Below are positions 54,055 to 63,431 of a DNA stretch of 64,000 nucleotides, one piece after another (within the stretch, counting starts at the first letter, position 1; each line of letters begins with the position of its first letter). The notes under the pieces are model-generated. The model saw only the letters and a list, made by a program, of their open reading frames with translations. It searched no databases and had not been told where the DNA came from. A program made the position numbers and the translations under genes. This DNA is from Pseudomonadota bacterium (lineage in GTDB: Bacteria; Pseudomonadota; Gammaproteobacteria; Burkholderiales; Chitinibacteraceae), in contig JAPLQI010000133.1 in assembly GCA_026399755.1 (NCBI GenBank), positions 1 to 64,000 of the forward strand, given 5' to 3'.

Positions 54055-55710
54055 TTAAGCCACACCCAGCATTTCTGCCGCGTGTTGGCGTGTTGTACCG
54101 GTAATTTCCACGCCGCCCAACATCCGGGCGATTTCTTCGATGCGCTCTTCCACGCTCAGCATGTGAATGGTGCTTAACACGCCCGTCTTAGATTGTGTTT
54201 TGCTAACTTGCAGCTGTTGAAAACCGCAGGCGGCGACTTGGGGTAAGTGGGTAATACACAGCACTTGCCGTGCCGCGCCCAAATCCGCCAGCATGCGGCC
54301 GACAATTTCGGCCACTCTGCCACCGATACCCACATCAACCTCGTCAAAAATCAAGGTCGGCACATTGGCAACTTGGCTGGTAATCACTTGTAGGGCAAGG
54401 CTGATCCGGGATAGCTCACCACCCGAGGCTACTTTAGCCATCGCTCTGGCGGGGGTGGTCGGATGATTGGCCACCATAAACTCCACCGTTTCTAAACCAA
54501 AGCTAGCGGGCGCTTCATGTGCGTGCAGGGCAATTTCAAAACGGCTGCCCACCAAGGCCAGCAATTGCAATTCTTTGGTCACCATTTTAGAAAGCTTATC
54601 TGCGGCGGCCTTGCGGCTGGCAGATAGTAGTTTGGCCGCCTTACGATAATCAGCTTCTAATTTTTGAGCACGCCGGCGCACAGCATCTAGGCCTGCACTC
54701 CCACCTAATTCGGCTAAGCGATTTTGCCAAGCGGCTAGTTTTTCTGGCAGCTCAGCTGGCTCTACCCGATATTTACGCGCCATGCGAAAAATAGCATCTA
54801 AGCGGCTTTCTACATCGGCGAGGCGCGCAGGGTCTAGCTCGAGGTGATCGCTATAACGGCGTAGCGCATATACGGCCTCGCTCATTTGCGCTTCGGCACT
54901 GGCTAGTAGCTCCAGCGTTTCTGAAATACCTGCGTCAAAATCGGCCAAGGCAGACAAGCGTCCCGCCACCGACCCTAGCCATGATTGGCAATTTTCATCG
55001 CCATCGGCCAGCATCAGCAAACCACTTTGCACGCCTTCGATCAGGCTGGCGGCATGGTGCAAACGCTTATGCTCGGCTTGCAGTTCCGGCCACTCTGCGG
55101 CAGTAAATTGTAAGGCAGCCACTTCGTCCACCTGCCATTGCAGGCGTTCTCTTTCGGCATCAAAAGCCTCGGCGTTATTTTCTGCAATCGCCAACTCATC
55201 AACGACGTTTTTCCAATCTTTAAATAAGCCTGCAACATCTCGTGCTAGGCAGGTGCATTCCGCATAGCCATCAACTAATTCGCGCTGCACTTCTGAACGG
55301 AGTAAGGATTGCGGCGCATGCTGTCCATGGATATCCACCAACTGCTCGCCCAGTGTTTTAAGCTGAGTCAGCGTTGCTGAAATGCCATTAATCCACGCGC
55401 GGGATTTGCCATTGCTGTCAATGCTGCGGCGGATGAGTAATTCATCTGGCTCTTCCCCCAGTAAAGCTTCTTCTTCTAGCCAAGCTCGCGCATTTTTAGG
55501 CGGAGCAAAGCGTGCTTGCAAATCGGCTTTTTCGGCCCCGTGGCGCACCACCGCGCTCTCAGCCCGCCCACCCAAGAGCAAACCTAGCGCGTCAATCACG
55601 ATAGATTTACCAGCCCCCGTTTCACCCGTTAAGGTGGTGAGGCCTGAGCGAAAGTCGAGAGACAGCTCTTGCACGATGACAAAGGATTTAAGCGAGATAG
55701 AAAGCAGCAT
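54055..55710 (-). CDS. recN: DNA repair protein RecN
   Basis: This 551-residue SMC-like ATPase acts early in double-strand break repair. The N-terminus MLLSISLKSFVIVQELSLDF leads to Walker A GETGAGKSIVIDAL; a coiled-coil middle follows, and the C-terminal part has the ABC signature ASGGELSRISLALQV and Walker B LIFDEVDVGIGG. Length is typical. It lies in the tadA-recN-nadK run on the minus strand, each gene separated by an inverted-repeat element. Confidence 0.95.
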   Translation of the reverse strand: MLLSISLKSFVIVQELSLDFRSGLTTLTGETGAGKSIVIDALGLLLGGRAESAVVRHGAEKADLQARFAPPKNARAWLEEEALLGEEPDELLIRRSIDSNGKSRAWINGISATLTQLKTLGEQLVDIHGQHAPQSLLRSEVQRELVDGYAECTCLARDVAGLFKDWKNVVDELAIAENNAEAFDAERERLQWQVDEVAALQFTAAEWPELQAEHKRLHHAASLIEGVQSGLLMLADGDENCQSWLGSVAGRLSALADFDAGISETLELLASAEAQMSEAVYALRRYSDHLELDPARLADVESRLDAIFRMARKYRVEPAELPEKLAAWQNRLAELGGSAGLDAVRRRAQKLEADYRKAAKLLSASRKAAADKLSKMVTKELQLLALVGSRFEIALHAHEAPASFGLETVEFMVANHPTTPARAMAKVASGGELSRISLALQVITSQVANVPTLIFDEVDVGIGGRVAEIVGRMLADLGAARQVLCITHLPQVAACGFQQLQVSKTQSKTGVLSTIHMLSVEERIEEIARMLGGVEITGTTRQHAAEMLGVA

Positions 55711-55748
55711 GGCGCTTTTTTACACCTTGGTTACGGTTGCCACGAAAC

Positions 55749-55864
55749 AAACCCAAATCTTAAAACACGGAGTAAAGGAGAACACGGAGGATCACGGAGA
55801 AAAGCTTAAGTTTAATGGTTTTCTCTGTGCAAACCGTGTTCTCTGCGGTTCAAGATTTGGGTTT
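55749..55864. repeat. CACGGAG-type inverted-repeat element, copy 3
   Basis: This 116-base element has 13-base perfect ends (AAACCCAAATCTT at 55749-55761 and its reverse complement at 55852-55864) and internal CACGGAG/CTCTGTG motifs. It is a diverged relative of the CACAGAG elements. Confidence 0.75.
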
Positions 55865-55885
55865 TGAGTTAAATTGAGAAATCAC

Positions 55886-56761
55886 TTACAAACGCTCACC
55901 CCAGCGTAGTTTTTCGCGCAGGGTGTCGTAGTAGTGGTAACTATTCGGGTGCAATACTCTTAAGGTATTGCGGTAGCGACTAATCAATACTCGGTCTTTT
56001 TCTTGCAGATCACAGTGCGATTGATTGTCGTAATACACCCGCGCATCTTCGGCGCGGGTCAGCAAAAACTCGACCGCACAGGTATCGTTCACCACAATCG
56101 GGCGATTCGATAGCGATTGTGGGCAAATTGGCACAAGTGCAATTGCGGGTAGGCTAGGATGCAAAATCGGCCCACCGGATGCCAGCGCGTAAGCTGTAGA
56201 GCCAGTTGGCGTGGAAACAATCAAACCATCCGAGCGTTGGCTGTATACAAAGCGCCCGTCGATAAAGATTTCAAATTCAATCATTGCGCCGGTACTACCA
56301 CGGCTAAATACCACGTCATTAAATGCTAAGGCGTTGTCAATTTCATGACCATCGCGCACTACCGTGGTTTCAAGCAGGATGCGCTCTTCGGGGATAAACT
56401 CGCCGTAGAGCATAGCAATCACTAACTCGTCCATTTCATCGACCGAGATATCGGTCATAAAGCCCAGACGGCCTTGATTAATGCCCACCAGTGGAATGCG
56501 GTAAGGCGCAAGCAAGCGAGCCACGCCCAGCATGGTGCCATCCCCGCCCAACACGACAACTAAATCTGCCACTTTGCCGATATTATCGCGGCTTACATCT
56601 TGGTGTTCGGTAATGCCATGCTCTTCTGCTGTGGCTTGATCGAGTAAAACTTTAACGCCTTCTGCGGCTAAAAGCGCAGCCAAGCGGCGTATGGGCTCGC
56701 CTAAGGTGGGAGTGCCAGTACGCCCCACTACAGCGATGGTTTTGAACAGTAGACTATGCAT
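55886..56761 (-). CDS. nadK: NAD kinase
   Basis: This 291-residue NAD kinase makes NADP from NAD and ATP. The diagnostic GGDGTMLGVAR is near residue 72, followed by GINQGRLGFMTDI, the NDVVFSRG region and SDGLIVSTPTGSTAYALASGG. Length and motifs are those of the bacterial family. It is divergent from hrcA, as in other Neisseriales and many proteobacteria where hrcA, nadK and recN cluster. Confidence 0.95.
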   Translation of the reverse strand: MHSLLFKTIAVVGRTGTPTLGEPIRRLAALLAAEGVKVLLDQATAEEHGITEHQDVSRDNIGKVADLVVVLGGDGTMLGVARLLAPYRIPLVGINQGRLGFMTDISVDEMDELVIAMLYGEFIPEERILLETTVVRDGHEIDNALAFNDVVFSRGSTGAMIEFEIFIDGRFVYSQRSDGLIVSTPTGSTAYALASGGPILHPSLPAIALVPICPQSLSNRPIVVNDTCAVEFLLTRAEDARVYYDNQSHCDLQEKDRVLISRYRNTLRVLHPNSYHYYDTLREKLRWGERL

Positions 56762-56899
56762 AAGCTCATTAGACCCGATTTTTTAATAAAAAAACACCCA
56801 ATAGATTCGCTTTATAAAGCTTCAGGCAGCTTGCTTGCAAGCCAAACTCCTTGTAAAACGAAGTAAGATTCGCCACATAACTCACCGCCATCGCCCTAT

Positions 56900-57913
56900 A
56901 TGCTGAACGATCGTTCTCAAATTCTACTTAAAACCCTCGTCGAGCGCTACATCGCCGACGGCCAGCCCGTTGGATCGAAAGCGCTGCAGCACTTTTCTGG
57001 GCTAGATATCAGCTCCGCCACCATCAGAAATACCATGGTTGATTTAGAAAACTTGGGCTTTGTTGCCAGCCCGCATACTTCTGCTGGCAGAGTGCCTACC
57101 GTACTGGGCTATCGTCTCTTTGTCGATTCGCTGCTTACCGTGCAGGCCCTAGACCAGCCCACCATGAGCGAGCTGTCCGAGCAGTTGCCCATTGATAGCC
57201 CGCAGCGCAGTGTAGCCGCCGCATCGCAAATTTTATCGCAGCTCACCCAGTTTGCAGGCTTAGTGCAAAGCCCAAGGCGGCATGATCTCTTGCTCAAGCA
57301 TATTGAATTTATGCAGCTCTCTGAGCGCCGTGTCTTGCTGATTTTAGTCACCAACGATGGTGATGTGCAAAATCGTATTTTACAAACTGAAAGAATCTTT
57401 AATGATTCAGAGCTCACTGAAGCCGCGCATTTTTTAAATGAATACTGTGCGGGAAAAACACTTTCGGCCTTAAGCCATATTGTGCAAAGCGAATTAGTCC
57501 GCCTCAAAAGTGACATTGTGAGCCTGATGAACGCAGCCGTCGCAGTCGGTGCAGAGTTAACGAGGCAAAACGATTCGATGGTGATTGCGGGGGAGCATCA
57601 GCTATTGGGCTTTGGCGATTTATCCTCGAATGTAGCCAGAATGCGCCAGCTCTTTGCGCTATTCGAGCAAAAAACCGCCCTGCTGCAATTGCTAGATTTA
57701 GGCAACCAAGCGAACGGCGTCAAGATTTATATCGGCGGCGAATCGGGCCTAGCCCCGCTGGACGAGTGCTCTGTAATCACAGCGCCTTATCGCGTCAATG
57801 GCGAGATTGTTGGCACACTAGGCGTGATTGGCCCCACCCGAATGGATTATGAAAGAGTGATCCCCATTGTCGACATTACGGCCCAGCTCTTGTCTACCGC
57901 ACTTTCCCTGTAA
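56900..57913 (+). CDS. hrcA: Heat-inducible transcription repressor HrcA
   Basis: This 337-residue repressor binds CIRCE elements upstream of heat-shock chaperone operons. The N-terminal winged helix begins MLNDRSQILLKTLVERYIADGQPVGSKAL, then SSATIRNTMVDLENLGFV and SPHTSAGRVPT, which are diagnostic. A GAF-like middle and the C-terminal YRVNGEIVGTLGVIGPTRMDY follow. I saw no CIRCE repeat in the window, so its targets are elsewhere. Confidence 0.95.
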   Translation: MLNDRSQILLKTLVERYIADGQPVGSKALQHFSGLDISSATIRNTMVDLENLGFVASPHTSAGRVPTVLGYRLFVDSLLTVQALDQPTMSELSEQLPIDSPQRSVAAASQILSQLTQFAGLVQSPRRHDLLLKHIEFMQLSERRVLLILVTNDGDVQNRILQTERIFNDSELTEAAHFLNEYCAGKTLSALSHIVQSELVRLKSDIVSLMNAAVAVGAELTRQNDSMVIAGEHQLLGFGDLSSNVARMRQLFALFEQKTALLQLLDLGNQANGVKIYIGGESGLAPLDECSVITAPYRVNGEIVGTLGVIGPTRMDYERVIPIVDITAQLLSTALSL

Positions 57914-57973
57914 TTCTTTATCAAACATTCCCACAAAATTGCACTGCCTTTCATAGATAATGTAGGCAATCCA

Positions 57974-58240
57974 AGGGTCTGTTGACGTTTGATTCACAAT
58001 TGCGCTGGGCCGGAAAACGGCTAGGCACAAGGCATGCGACGAAGGCAATAACAAGTTATTACCGAGGAGCATAACGCAGTGAATGGCCGTTTTCCGACCC
58101 AGCCCTTCGGGTTGGCTGCATTTTTGGGACTGCACGGCGTTAAAAATCGCTAATGGTACTCGTACCAAGTCGCAATTTTTTCCTTGTTCAGCCCCAAAAC
58201 TGCGGCCAACGCAGCCGTGAATCAAACGTCAACAGACCCT
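57974..58240. mobile_element. MITE-like element with 24-bp perfect terminal inverted repeats
   Basis: A 267-base block has perfect 24-base inverted ends (57974-57997 and 58217-58240), beginning AGGGTCTGTTGACGTTTG. The interior contains a second imperfect palindrome (GGAAAACGGC...GGCCGTTTTCC) and no coding frame. Its right end lies 16 bases before the mltB start codon. A degenerate relative of the interior is at 10716-10790. No clear target duplication is seen. Confidence 0.85.
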
Positions 58241-58256
58241 ATGAAAAGCGAAGACC

Positions 58257-59303
58257 ATGCGTAAACTTCTCCCCCTGTTATTAGTTAGCCTGATGGGCAT
58301 CGCCCACGCCGACGAAGCTTTAGTCGCCCGCGAAGATGTGCAGGCCTATATCAAGGCCACCGCCGCAACGCATCAATTTAGCGAAGAAGAGCTGGTACAA
58401 ACACTGACTCGCGCCACGCTCAAAAGCAATGTGCTGGATATTTTAGATCGCCCCTCAACAGCCCGCCCTTGGTATACCTTTCGCGTTAATTTTGTAAACC
58501 CTGCACGCAGCTTAGCTGGGGCTAAATTTTGGCGTGAACACGCGATTGCCATCAAAGAAATCAGCCAGCGCTATGGGGTAGAGCCAGAAGTCATCGTGGC
58601 GATTTTGGGCGCTGAAACCAATTACGGCAAAAACACCGGAAGTTTTCATATTTTGGACGTACTCAGCACCATTGCCTTTGATTACCCACGCCGCGCCGAA
58701 TTCTTTCAAAAAGAGCTTACCGAATTCCTTCTGCTTGCCCGCGAAGAAAAAGAAGACCCGATGAGTTTTAAAGGTTCTTATGCAGGCGCGATGGGCTGGC
58801 CACAATTTATGCCCTCATCGTTTCGCCAATACGCCGTTGACTACAATCAAGACGGCCACCGTGATATCTGGGCCACCCCCAACGACGCCATCGCCAGCGT
58901 CGCCCATTATTTAAAAGAACACGGCTGGCAAAAAGGGCAGCAAGCCTACGCGGCAGTGAATATCAACGCCGATATGAGCGATGTGTTTGCGGATAAATTT
59001 AATCTGCATTACACCGTGGGCGAATTAATGCAAAAAGGTGTAGTGCCGCTTAGCGAATTAGACACTGACAATAAAGCAGTTTTATTTGCACTAGAGACCG
59101 AGCTCGGCTTTACCAGCCACTATCTGGGCTTTAATAACTTTTATGTGATTACCCGCTACAACAAAAGCACGCTTTATGCGACCGCGGTATTGCAGCTTTC
59201 TGAAAGTATTTTAAAAAGCTATCAGGAAGGTGAGGATTTAAAGCCGCCTAAAGCGGTGGCAAAACCAGTTAAGCCCGTCAAAAAACCGGGCGCTTGGCGT
59301 TAA
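58257..59303 (+). CDS. mltB: Lytic murein transglycosylase B
   Basis: This 348-residue peptidoglycan lytic transglycosylase has a signal peptide (MRKLLPLLLVSLMGIAHA) without a lipobox Cys, so it is probably a soluble periplasmic form. The SLT domain shows VIVAILGAETNYGKNTG with the catalytic Glu, FDYPRRAEFF, and SYAGAMGWPQFMPSS. YNKSTLYATAVLQLSE is close to the end, and the tail is Lys/Pro-rich (KPVKPVKKPG). The ATG at 58257 is 16 bases from the end of a MITE-like element, leaving only a weak ribosome binding site (GCGAAG), so the element probably replaced the native leader. Confidence 0.92.
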   Translation: MRKLLPLLLVSLMGIAHADEALVAREDVQAYIKATAATHQFSEEELVQTLTRATLKSNVLDILDRPSTARPWYTFRVNFVNPARSLAGAKFWREHAIAIKEISQRYGVEPEVIVAILGAETNYGKNTGSFHILDVLSTIAFDYPRRAEFFQKELTEFLLLAREEKEDPMSFKGSYAGAMGWPQFMPSSFRQYAVDYNQDGHRDIWATPNDAIASVAHYLKEHGWQKGQQAYAAVNINADMSDVFADKFNLHYTVGELMQKGVVPLSELDTDNKAVLFALETELGFTSHYLGFNNFYVITRYNKSTLYATAVLQLSESILKSYQEGEDLKPPKAVAKPVKPVKKPGAWR

Positions 59304-59325
59304 ATTAGAGAATGGGTATCTTTTA

Positions 59326-59394
59326 TAGGGTGTACAACGACGCAGTCGTTGCGCACCGAGGCCGGTGCGCAAGAAAAACGACTTGCACACCCTA
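59326..59394 (+). repeat. TAGGGTG...CACCCTA hairpin repeat, copy 3
   Basis: This 69-base copy begins TAGGGTGTACAACGACG, has GCGCACCGAGGCCGGTGCGC at its centre and ends ACTTGCACACCCTA. It lies 22 bases after the mltB stop. The remaining space to 59573 contains the promoter of the DUF2339 gene; nothing else is seen. Confidence 0.85.
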
Positions 59395-59573
59395 TGAATT
59401 CAGCTCTTTAGCTATGTTTTGTCTTTAGTGACACCTATAGGGCACATTTTATCTCCTCTAGGTATCACGTTAATCCAAGGTCATCAGGTGCATCTTTTGT
59501 AGTGCGGGCAAGCCCCCTCCCTTGATAGCTATGCTAAGACAAAACGCCAAACACTCCCCACTCAAAGGCCACA

Positions 59574-62500
59574 ATGAAAGCAAGTATCATCATCCTCATT
59601 GCCATGATTTGGGGAGGGCTGCAATTTGGCACTGGCGGGGCCTTGGGTGCAGGGCTGCTGGCATTTATTGGCTACATTTTCCTGAGTAAGAAATCCCCCA
59701 GCCCCGAGCAAGATTCTGAAGCTGCGATTAATGCGGCTAATTCACAAGCCCTGCCCGCCTCCCCTTATGCCCCCATCATGCCTATGAGTCTGGAACAAAG
59801 AGTTCTGCAACTTGAGCAATCGCTCGCAGCCTTGCAAGACGAAATGCAGCAACTTAAAGAGCAAAGCAGCACTGCCGCCAACACCATCAGTGCAGCAACT
59901 GAAAGTAGCAATACGCCAACACCCGCTACCGCATCACACCCAGTTGAAAACAGCAGTCCTTGGGTGCCGGCCGAAATCAGCGTGCCCGCAAGCACCTATC
60001 AAGCCGAAAACACCCCAGCGATCTCCACTCAATCTATGAGTGCGGAAACAAGTGATGCCTCTGCGGCCTCGCCCCCCGATACCAGCGCAATTGATATAGC
60101 CGCTGCGCTCAATGCACTCAGCCAGCAAGCCGCAGTAAGCAAGCCCGACGTGACCGCTGAAACACCCGATACATCAGCCATTACCCAAACCGAAGCCAGC
60201 ACCGTTGATATCGCCGATGCAGTCACCCCCCGCAGCCAGCAAGCAGCCTCAAGCCGCCCTGCACCTCCACTCCCCCTGCCGCCAGCAGAGCCAGACTGGC
60301 TTAGCGAGCAATTATCCAAAGCCTATAAAATGGGCAAAGACTGGCTACTGGGTGGCAATACCGTGGTGCGGGTCGGGATACTGATTCTCTTTTTTGGCGT
60401 GGCGTTTTTGCTTAAGTTTGCCGCCGACAACAGCATGCTGCCAGTGGAGTTTCGCTTTGCAGGAACCGCCATCGGCGCAATTGTACTGCTGGTGATTGGC
60501 TGGCGATTGCGTGACAAGCGCCGCGAATATGCTTTGATTATGCAGGGCGGTGGTGTGGGCGTGCTGTATCTCACCGCTTTTACTGCACTGAAATTTGCTG
60601 TGATCCCTGCCGGATTTGCTTTGGTATTTTTGATTTTGGTCGGCGTATTTTCGGCCATTTTAGCCATCAAACAAGACGCCAGATCGCTGGCGGTGATGGG
60701 CATTACCGGTGGCTTTTTAGCGCCGATTTTGACTTCCACCGGCCAAGGCAGCCATATCGCCCTGTTTAGCTATTTTGCCCTGCTCAACGCCGGTATTTTT
60801 GCGATGGCTTGGTATAAAACATGGCGGCCGCTTAATTTACTGGGCTTTGTGTTTACCTTTGGGATTGCCACAAGCTGGGGCGCGCTTAAATATAAGCCTG
60901 AGCTACTCACAAGTACCGAGCCTTTCTTAATCTTATTTTTCCTATTTTATGTAGGCATTGCTCTGCTCTACGCCCTGCGCCAGCAAGTTGCGCTTAAAAG
61001 CTATGTAGACGGCACGCTGATCTTTGGTACGCCGCTGGCTGCCTTTGGCCTGCAAGCCGCGCTGGTACAGGGCATTGAATTTGCGCTCGCTGGCAGCGCC
61101 GTTGTGCTTTCTGCTTTCTATCTAGCGATTGCACAGTTTTTAAGGGCAAAAAAACGCGAAGAGCTGCATTTGCTGTTTGAAGCGCTGCTTGCGCTGGGCG
61201 TGTTGTTTGCCACGTTGGCCATCCCACTAGCCTTTGATGCCCGCACCACCGCCGCCAGCTGGGCCGTTGAAGCCGCCGCCATCATCTGGGTGAGCCTGCG
61301 CCAGCAACGTTTACGCTCGCTCTGCTGCGCCTTAGCTTTGCAAGTCATCGCAGGCATTGCCTTCTTTAATCACGTTGGCCCGCTACCTGATGATGCTTTA
61401 GCCATTCTGAACAGCGGCTATATCGGCGGCCTGATGCTGGCCCTGTCAGGGTTTTTCAGCGCCTATTTAATGCAAAAAGAAACGGCTCTGGCGTTGTTTA
61501 AGCCTGGAAAAACCATTTCACCCCTTCTTGCGGCTTGGGGATTGCTGTGGTGGACGGGCGCAGGCCTCAATGAAATCCGGCAATTTATTCTCCACGCCGA
61601 GCAGTCCTCAGCCATCGCCCTGTTTGCAGCTTTCAGTGCGCTGCTCGCCAGCCTGGCTTGCAAAAAATGGCAATGGCCACTGCTGCGCCTACCTGCTCTA
61701 GCGCTGTTTCCTGTCTTGGCACTGATCAGCATGCCGGTATTAGCAACGCACCTTCATCCACTGGCGGGCTGGGGCTTGCTGGCTTGGCCGCTCACTCTGC
61801 CACTGGCGCTTTATTTGTTATGGCGGCATGAAGACGAAGATCAACAAGTGCTGCCCATCCTGCACGCCGTCAGCATTTGGCTAACAAGTATTTTGATTGC
61901 AGCCGAACTGGCTTGGCTAATTAGCAAGGCCGTGCCAGAAGGCGTTTGGCGTGCTACCGCATGGCCCATCATCTGCGCCGCAGTGCTCTGGCTGCTGGCC
62001 AGCTACGGCAGCAAAATTCGCTGGCCGATTGCGCGTTTTCCACAAACTTATTTTATTGCAGGCGCGGCACCGCTGGCGGCAGGTTTGCTGCTGTGGACGC
62101 TGTTTGCGCTGGGTAGTGATGGCAATCCTGAACCGCTGCCGTATTTGCCGCTGCTTAACCCGCTCGATGTTGCTTTGGGATTAGGCGTGGTGGCGCTCTT
62201 GGCTTGGAAGCGCAAATTACTGAGCTTACAGTTACTTGATCTATCCAAATGGACTGCCCCTGTTCTGCTAACGCTGGGATTTCTATGGCTGAACGCCGAG
62301 CTACTCAGAGTCTTCCACCATTGGGGAAATGAGGTTTACAGCCTGCACACGCTTATTGATTCACTCAGGATACAGGCGGTGTTTGCGCTATTTTGGAGCG
62401 GCATCTCTGCTTTGGCGATCATTGCGCTGAAACGCTTTGCCATAGAGGAATCTTACGCCTCGGTGGCAACCCGCCATGCCTTGCGCGGCATATTGCTAGT

Positions 62501-63431
62501 GCTTTGGGCATGGCTATTGGCGGCTAACTTTAATGATGGCAGCTTGCTTAATGTTCGCTATCTGCCGCTGCTTAATTTACTGGAGCTGGCACAACTGGCG
62601 GTGCTTGGCGCGCTGTATCTGGCATGGCGTGATTTCAAATTGGCGTCCGCAGATGCCGAGCTACCCAACTGGCTGGCTTACGCCGCCCTCGCCACTTTAT
62701 TTATTTGGTTTAACGGCGCCTTGCTGCGCGGCCTGCATCATCTGCTGGCCTTCCCGTTCTCTTTATTAGAAGCGCTGCATTCCAGCAACTTGCAGCAAAT
62801 ATTAATGCTGGCCTGGGGGCTGTTTTCATTGGCCGCTCTGCAATGCACCAAACGGGACAGCATGCTGCGCCTGCTGGCCATTGCCTGCGCGCCGGTGATG
62901 CTGGTGATGTGGCTATGGACTTTCTACGCCAACCTCAGCCAAGCCGGCAGCCGCTGGCCACTAATCAATCCGCTCGACATCATTCAGATCGGTATCTTTG
63001 CGCTGCTAGCGCTGTGGCTCTACCGCGTGGACAAGCTGCGCGGCGGGCTGCCTATGCAATGGCTTAAGATCGGCACGGGAGCCACGCTGTTTGTCTGGCT
63101 GAACGGCGTATTGCTGCGCACCTTGCATCATTGGGGCGATGTGCCATATCAGCTGGGGCCACTTTTGCAATCGACCTTGGTGCAAGCTTCATTGTCGATC
63201 TTCTGGACGGTACTGGCCTTCGGCTTAATGCTCTATGCCACCCGCAAAACCGACAGATCACTCTGGTTTAGCGGCGCGGCGCTGCTGGTTATCGTGGTTG
63301 GCAAGCTGTTTATGCTCGATCTATCCAGGATCAGCGGCATCGAGCGCATCATCAGCTTTATTGGCGTGGGCGTCTTACTGCTTATCATCGGCTATTTATC
63401 GCCGCTGCCACCCAAGAAGGAAGAGCCATGA
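59574..63431 (+). CDS. DUF2339 polytopic membrane protein
   Basis: This very large (1285-residue) protein has an N-terminal hydrophobic pair (about 1-35), a coiled-coil stretch (LEQRVLQLEQSLAALQDEMQQ, about 65-90) and a long Ser/Thr/Ala/Pro-rich linker (about 95-235). After WLLGGNTVVRVGILILFFGVAFLLKFA a dense run of membrane helices fills the rest. The stretch YALIMQGGGVGVLYLTAF is conserved in DUF2339. The last third has three similar repeats of about 130 residues (starting near 857, 995 and 1126), each with a PLLNPLD-like start and a WLNGxLLRxxHH motif. Function is unknown. It overlaps the DUF3999 gene by four bases, and this pair occurs together elsewhere. Confidence 0.85.
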   Translation: MKASIIILIAMIWGGLQFGTGGALGAGLLAFIGYIFLSKKSPSPEQDSEAAINAANSQALPASPYAPIMPMSLEQRVLQLEQSLAALQDEMQQLKEQSSTAANTISAATESSNTPTPATASHPVENSSPWVPAEISVPASTYQAENTPAISTQSMSAETSDASAASPPDTSAIDIAAALNALSQQAAVSKPDVTAETPDTSAITQTEASTVDIADAVTPRSQQAASSRPAPPLPLPPAEPDWLSEQLSKAYKMGKDWLLGGNTVVRVGILILFFGVAFLLKFAADNSMLPVEFRFAGTAIGAIVLLVIGWRLRDKRREYALIMQGGGVGVLYLTAFTALKFAVIPAGFALVFLILVGVFSAILAIKQDARSLAVMGITGGFLAPILTSTGQGSHIALFSYFALLNAGIFAMAWYKTWRPLNLLGFVFTFGIATSWGALKYKPELLTSTEPFLILFFLFYVGIALLYALRQQVALKSYVDGTLIFGTPLAAFGLQAALVQGIEFALAGSAVVLSAFYLAIAQFLRAKKREELHLLFEALLALGVLFATLAIPLAFDARTTAASWAVEAAAIIWVSLRQQRLRSLCCALALQVIAGIAFFNHVGPLPDDALAILNSGYIGGLMLALSGFFSAYLMQKETALALFKPGKTISPLLAAWGLLWWTGAGLNEIRQFILHAEQSSAIALFAAFSALLASLACKKWQWPLLRLPALALFPVLALISMPVLATHLHPLAGWGLLAWPLTLPLALYLLWRHEDEDQQVLPILHAVSIWLTSILIAAELAWLISKAVPEGVWRATAWPIICAAVLWLLASYGSKIRWPIARFPQTYFIAGAAPLAAGLLLWTLFALGSDGNPEPLPYLPLLNPLDVALGLGVVALLAWKRKLLSLQLLDLSKWTAPVLLTLGFLWLNAELLRVFHHWGNEVYSLHTLIDSLRIQAVFALFWSGISALAIIALKRFAIEESYASVATRHALRGILLVLWAWLLAANFNDGSLLNVRYLPLLNLLELAQLAVLGALYLAWRDFKLASADAELPNWLAYAALATLFIWFNGALLRGLHHLLAFPFSLLEALHSSNLQQILMLAWGLFSLAALQCTKRDSMLRLLAIACAPVMLVMWLWTFYANLSQAGSRWPLINPLDIIQIGIFALLALWLYRVDKLRGGLPMQWLKIGTGATLFVWLNGVLLRTLHHWGDVPYQLGPLLQSTLVQASLSIFWTVLAFGLMLYATRKTDRSLWFSGAALLVIVVGKLFMLDLSRISGIERIISFIGVGVLLLIIGYLSPLPPKKEEP

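Noticed and set aside
56762-56899. CIRCE operator in the nadK-hrcA space
   Set aside because: No TTAGCACTC-N9-GAGTGCTAA-like repeat is present; HrcA targets must lie elsewhere.
57960-58256. Target-site duplication of the MITE before mltB
   Set aside because: The bases outside the 24-base ends (CC-A on the left, A-TG on the right) do not form a convincing direct repeat.
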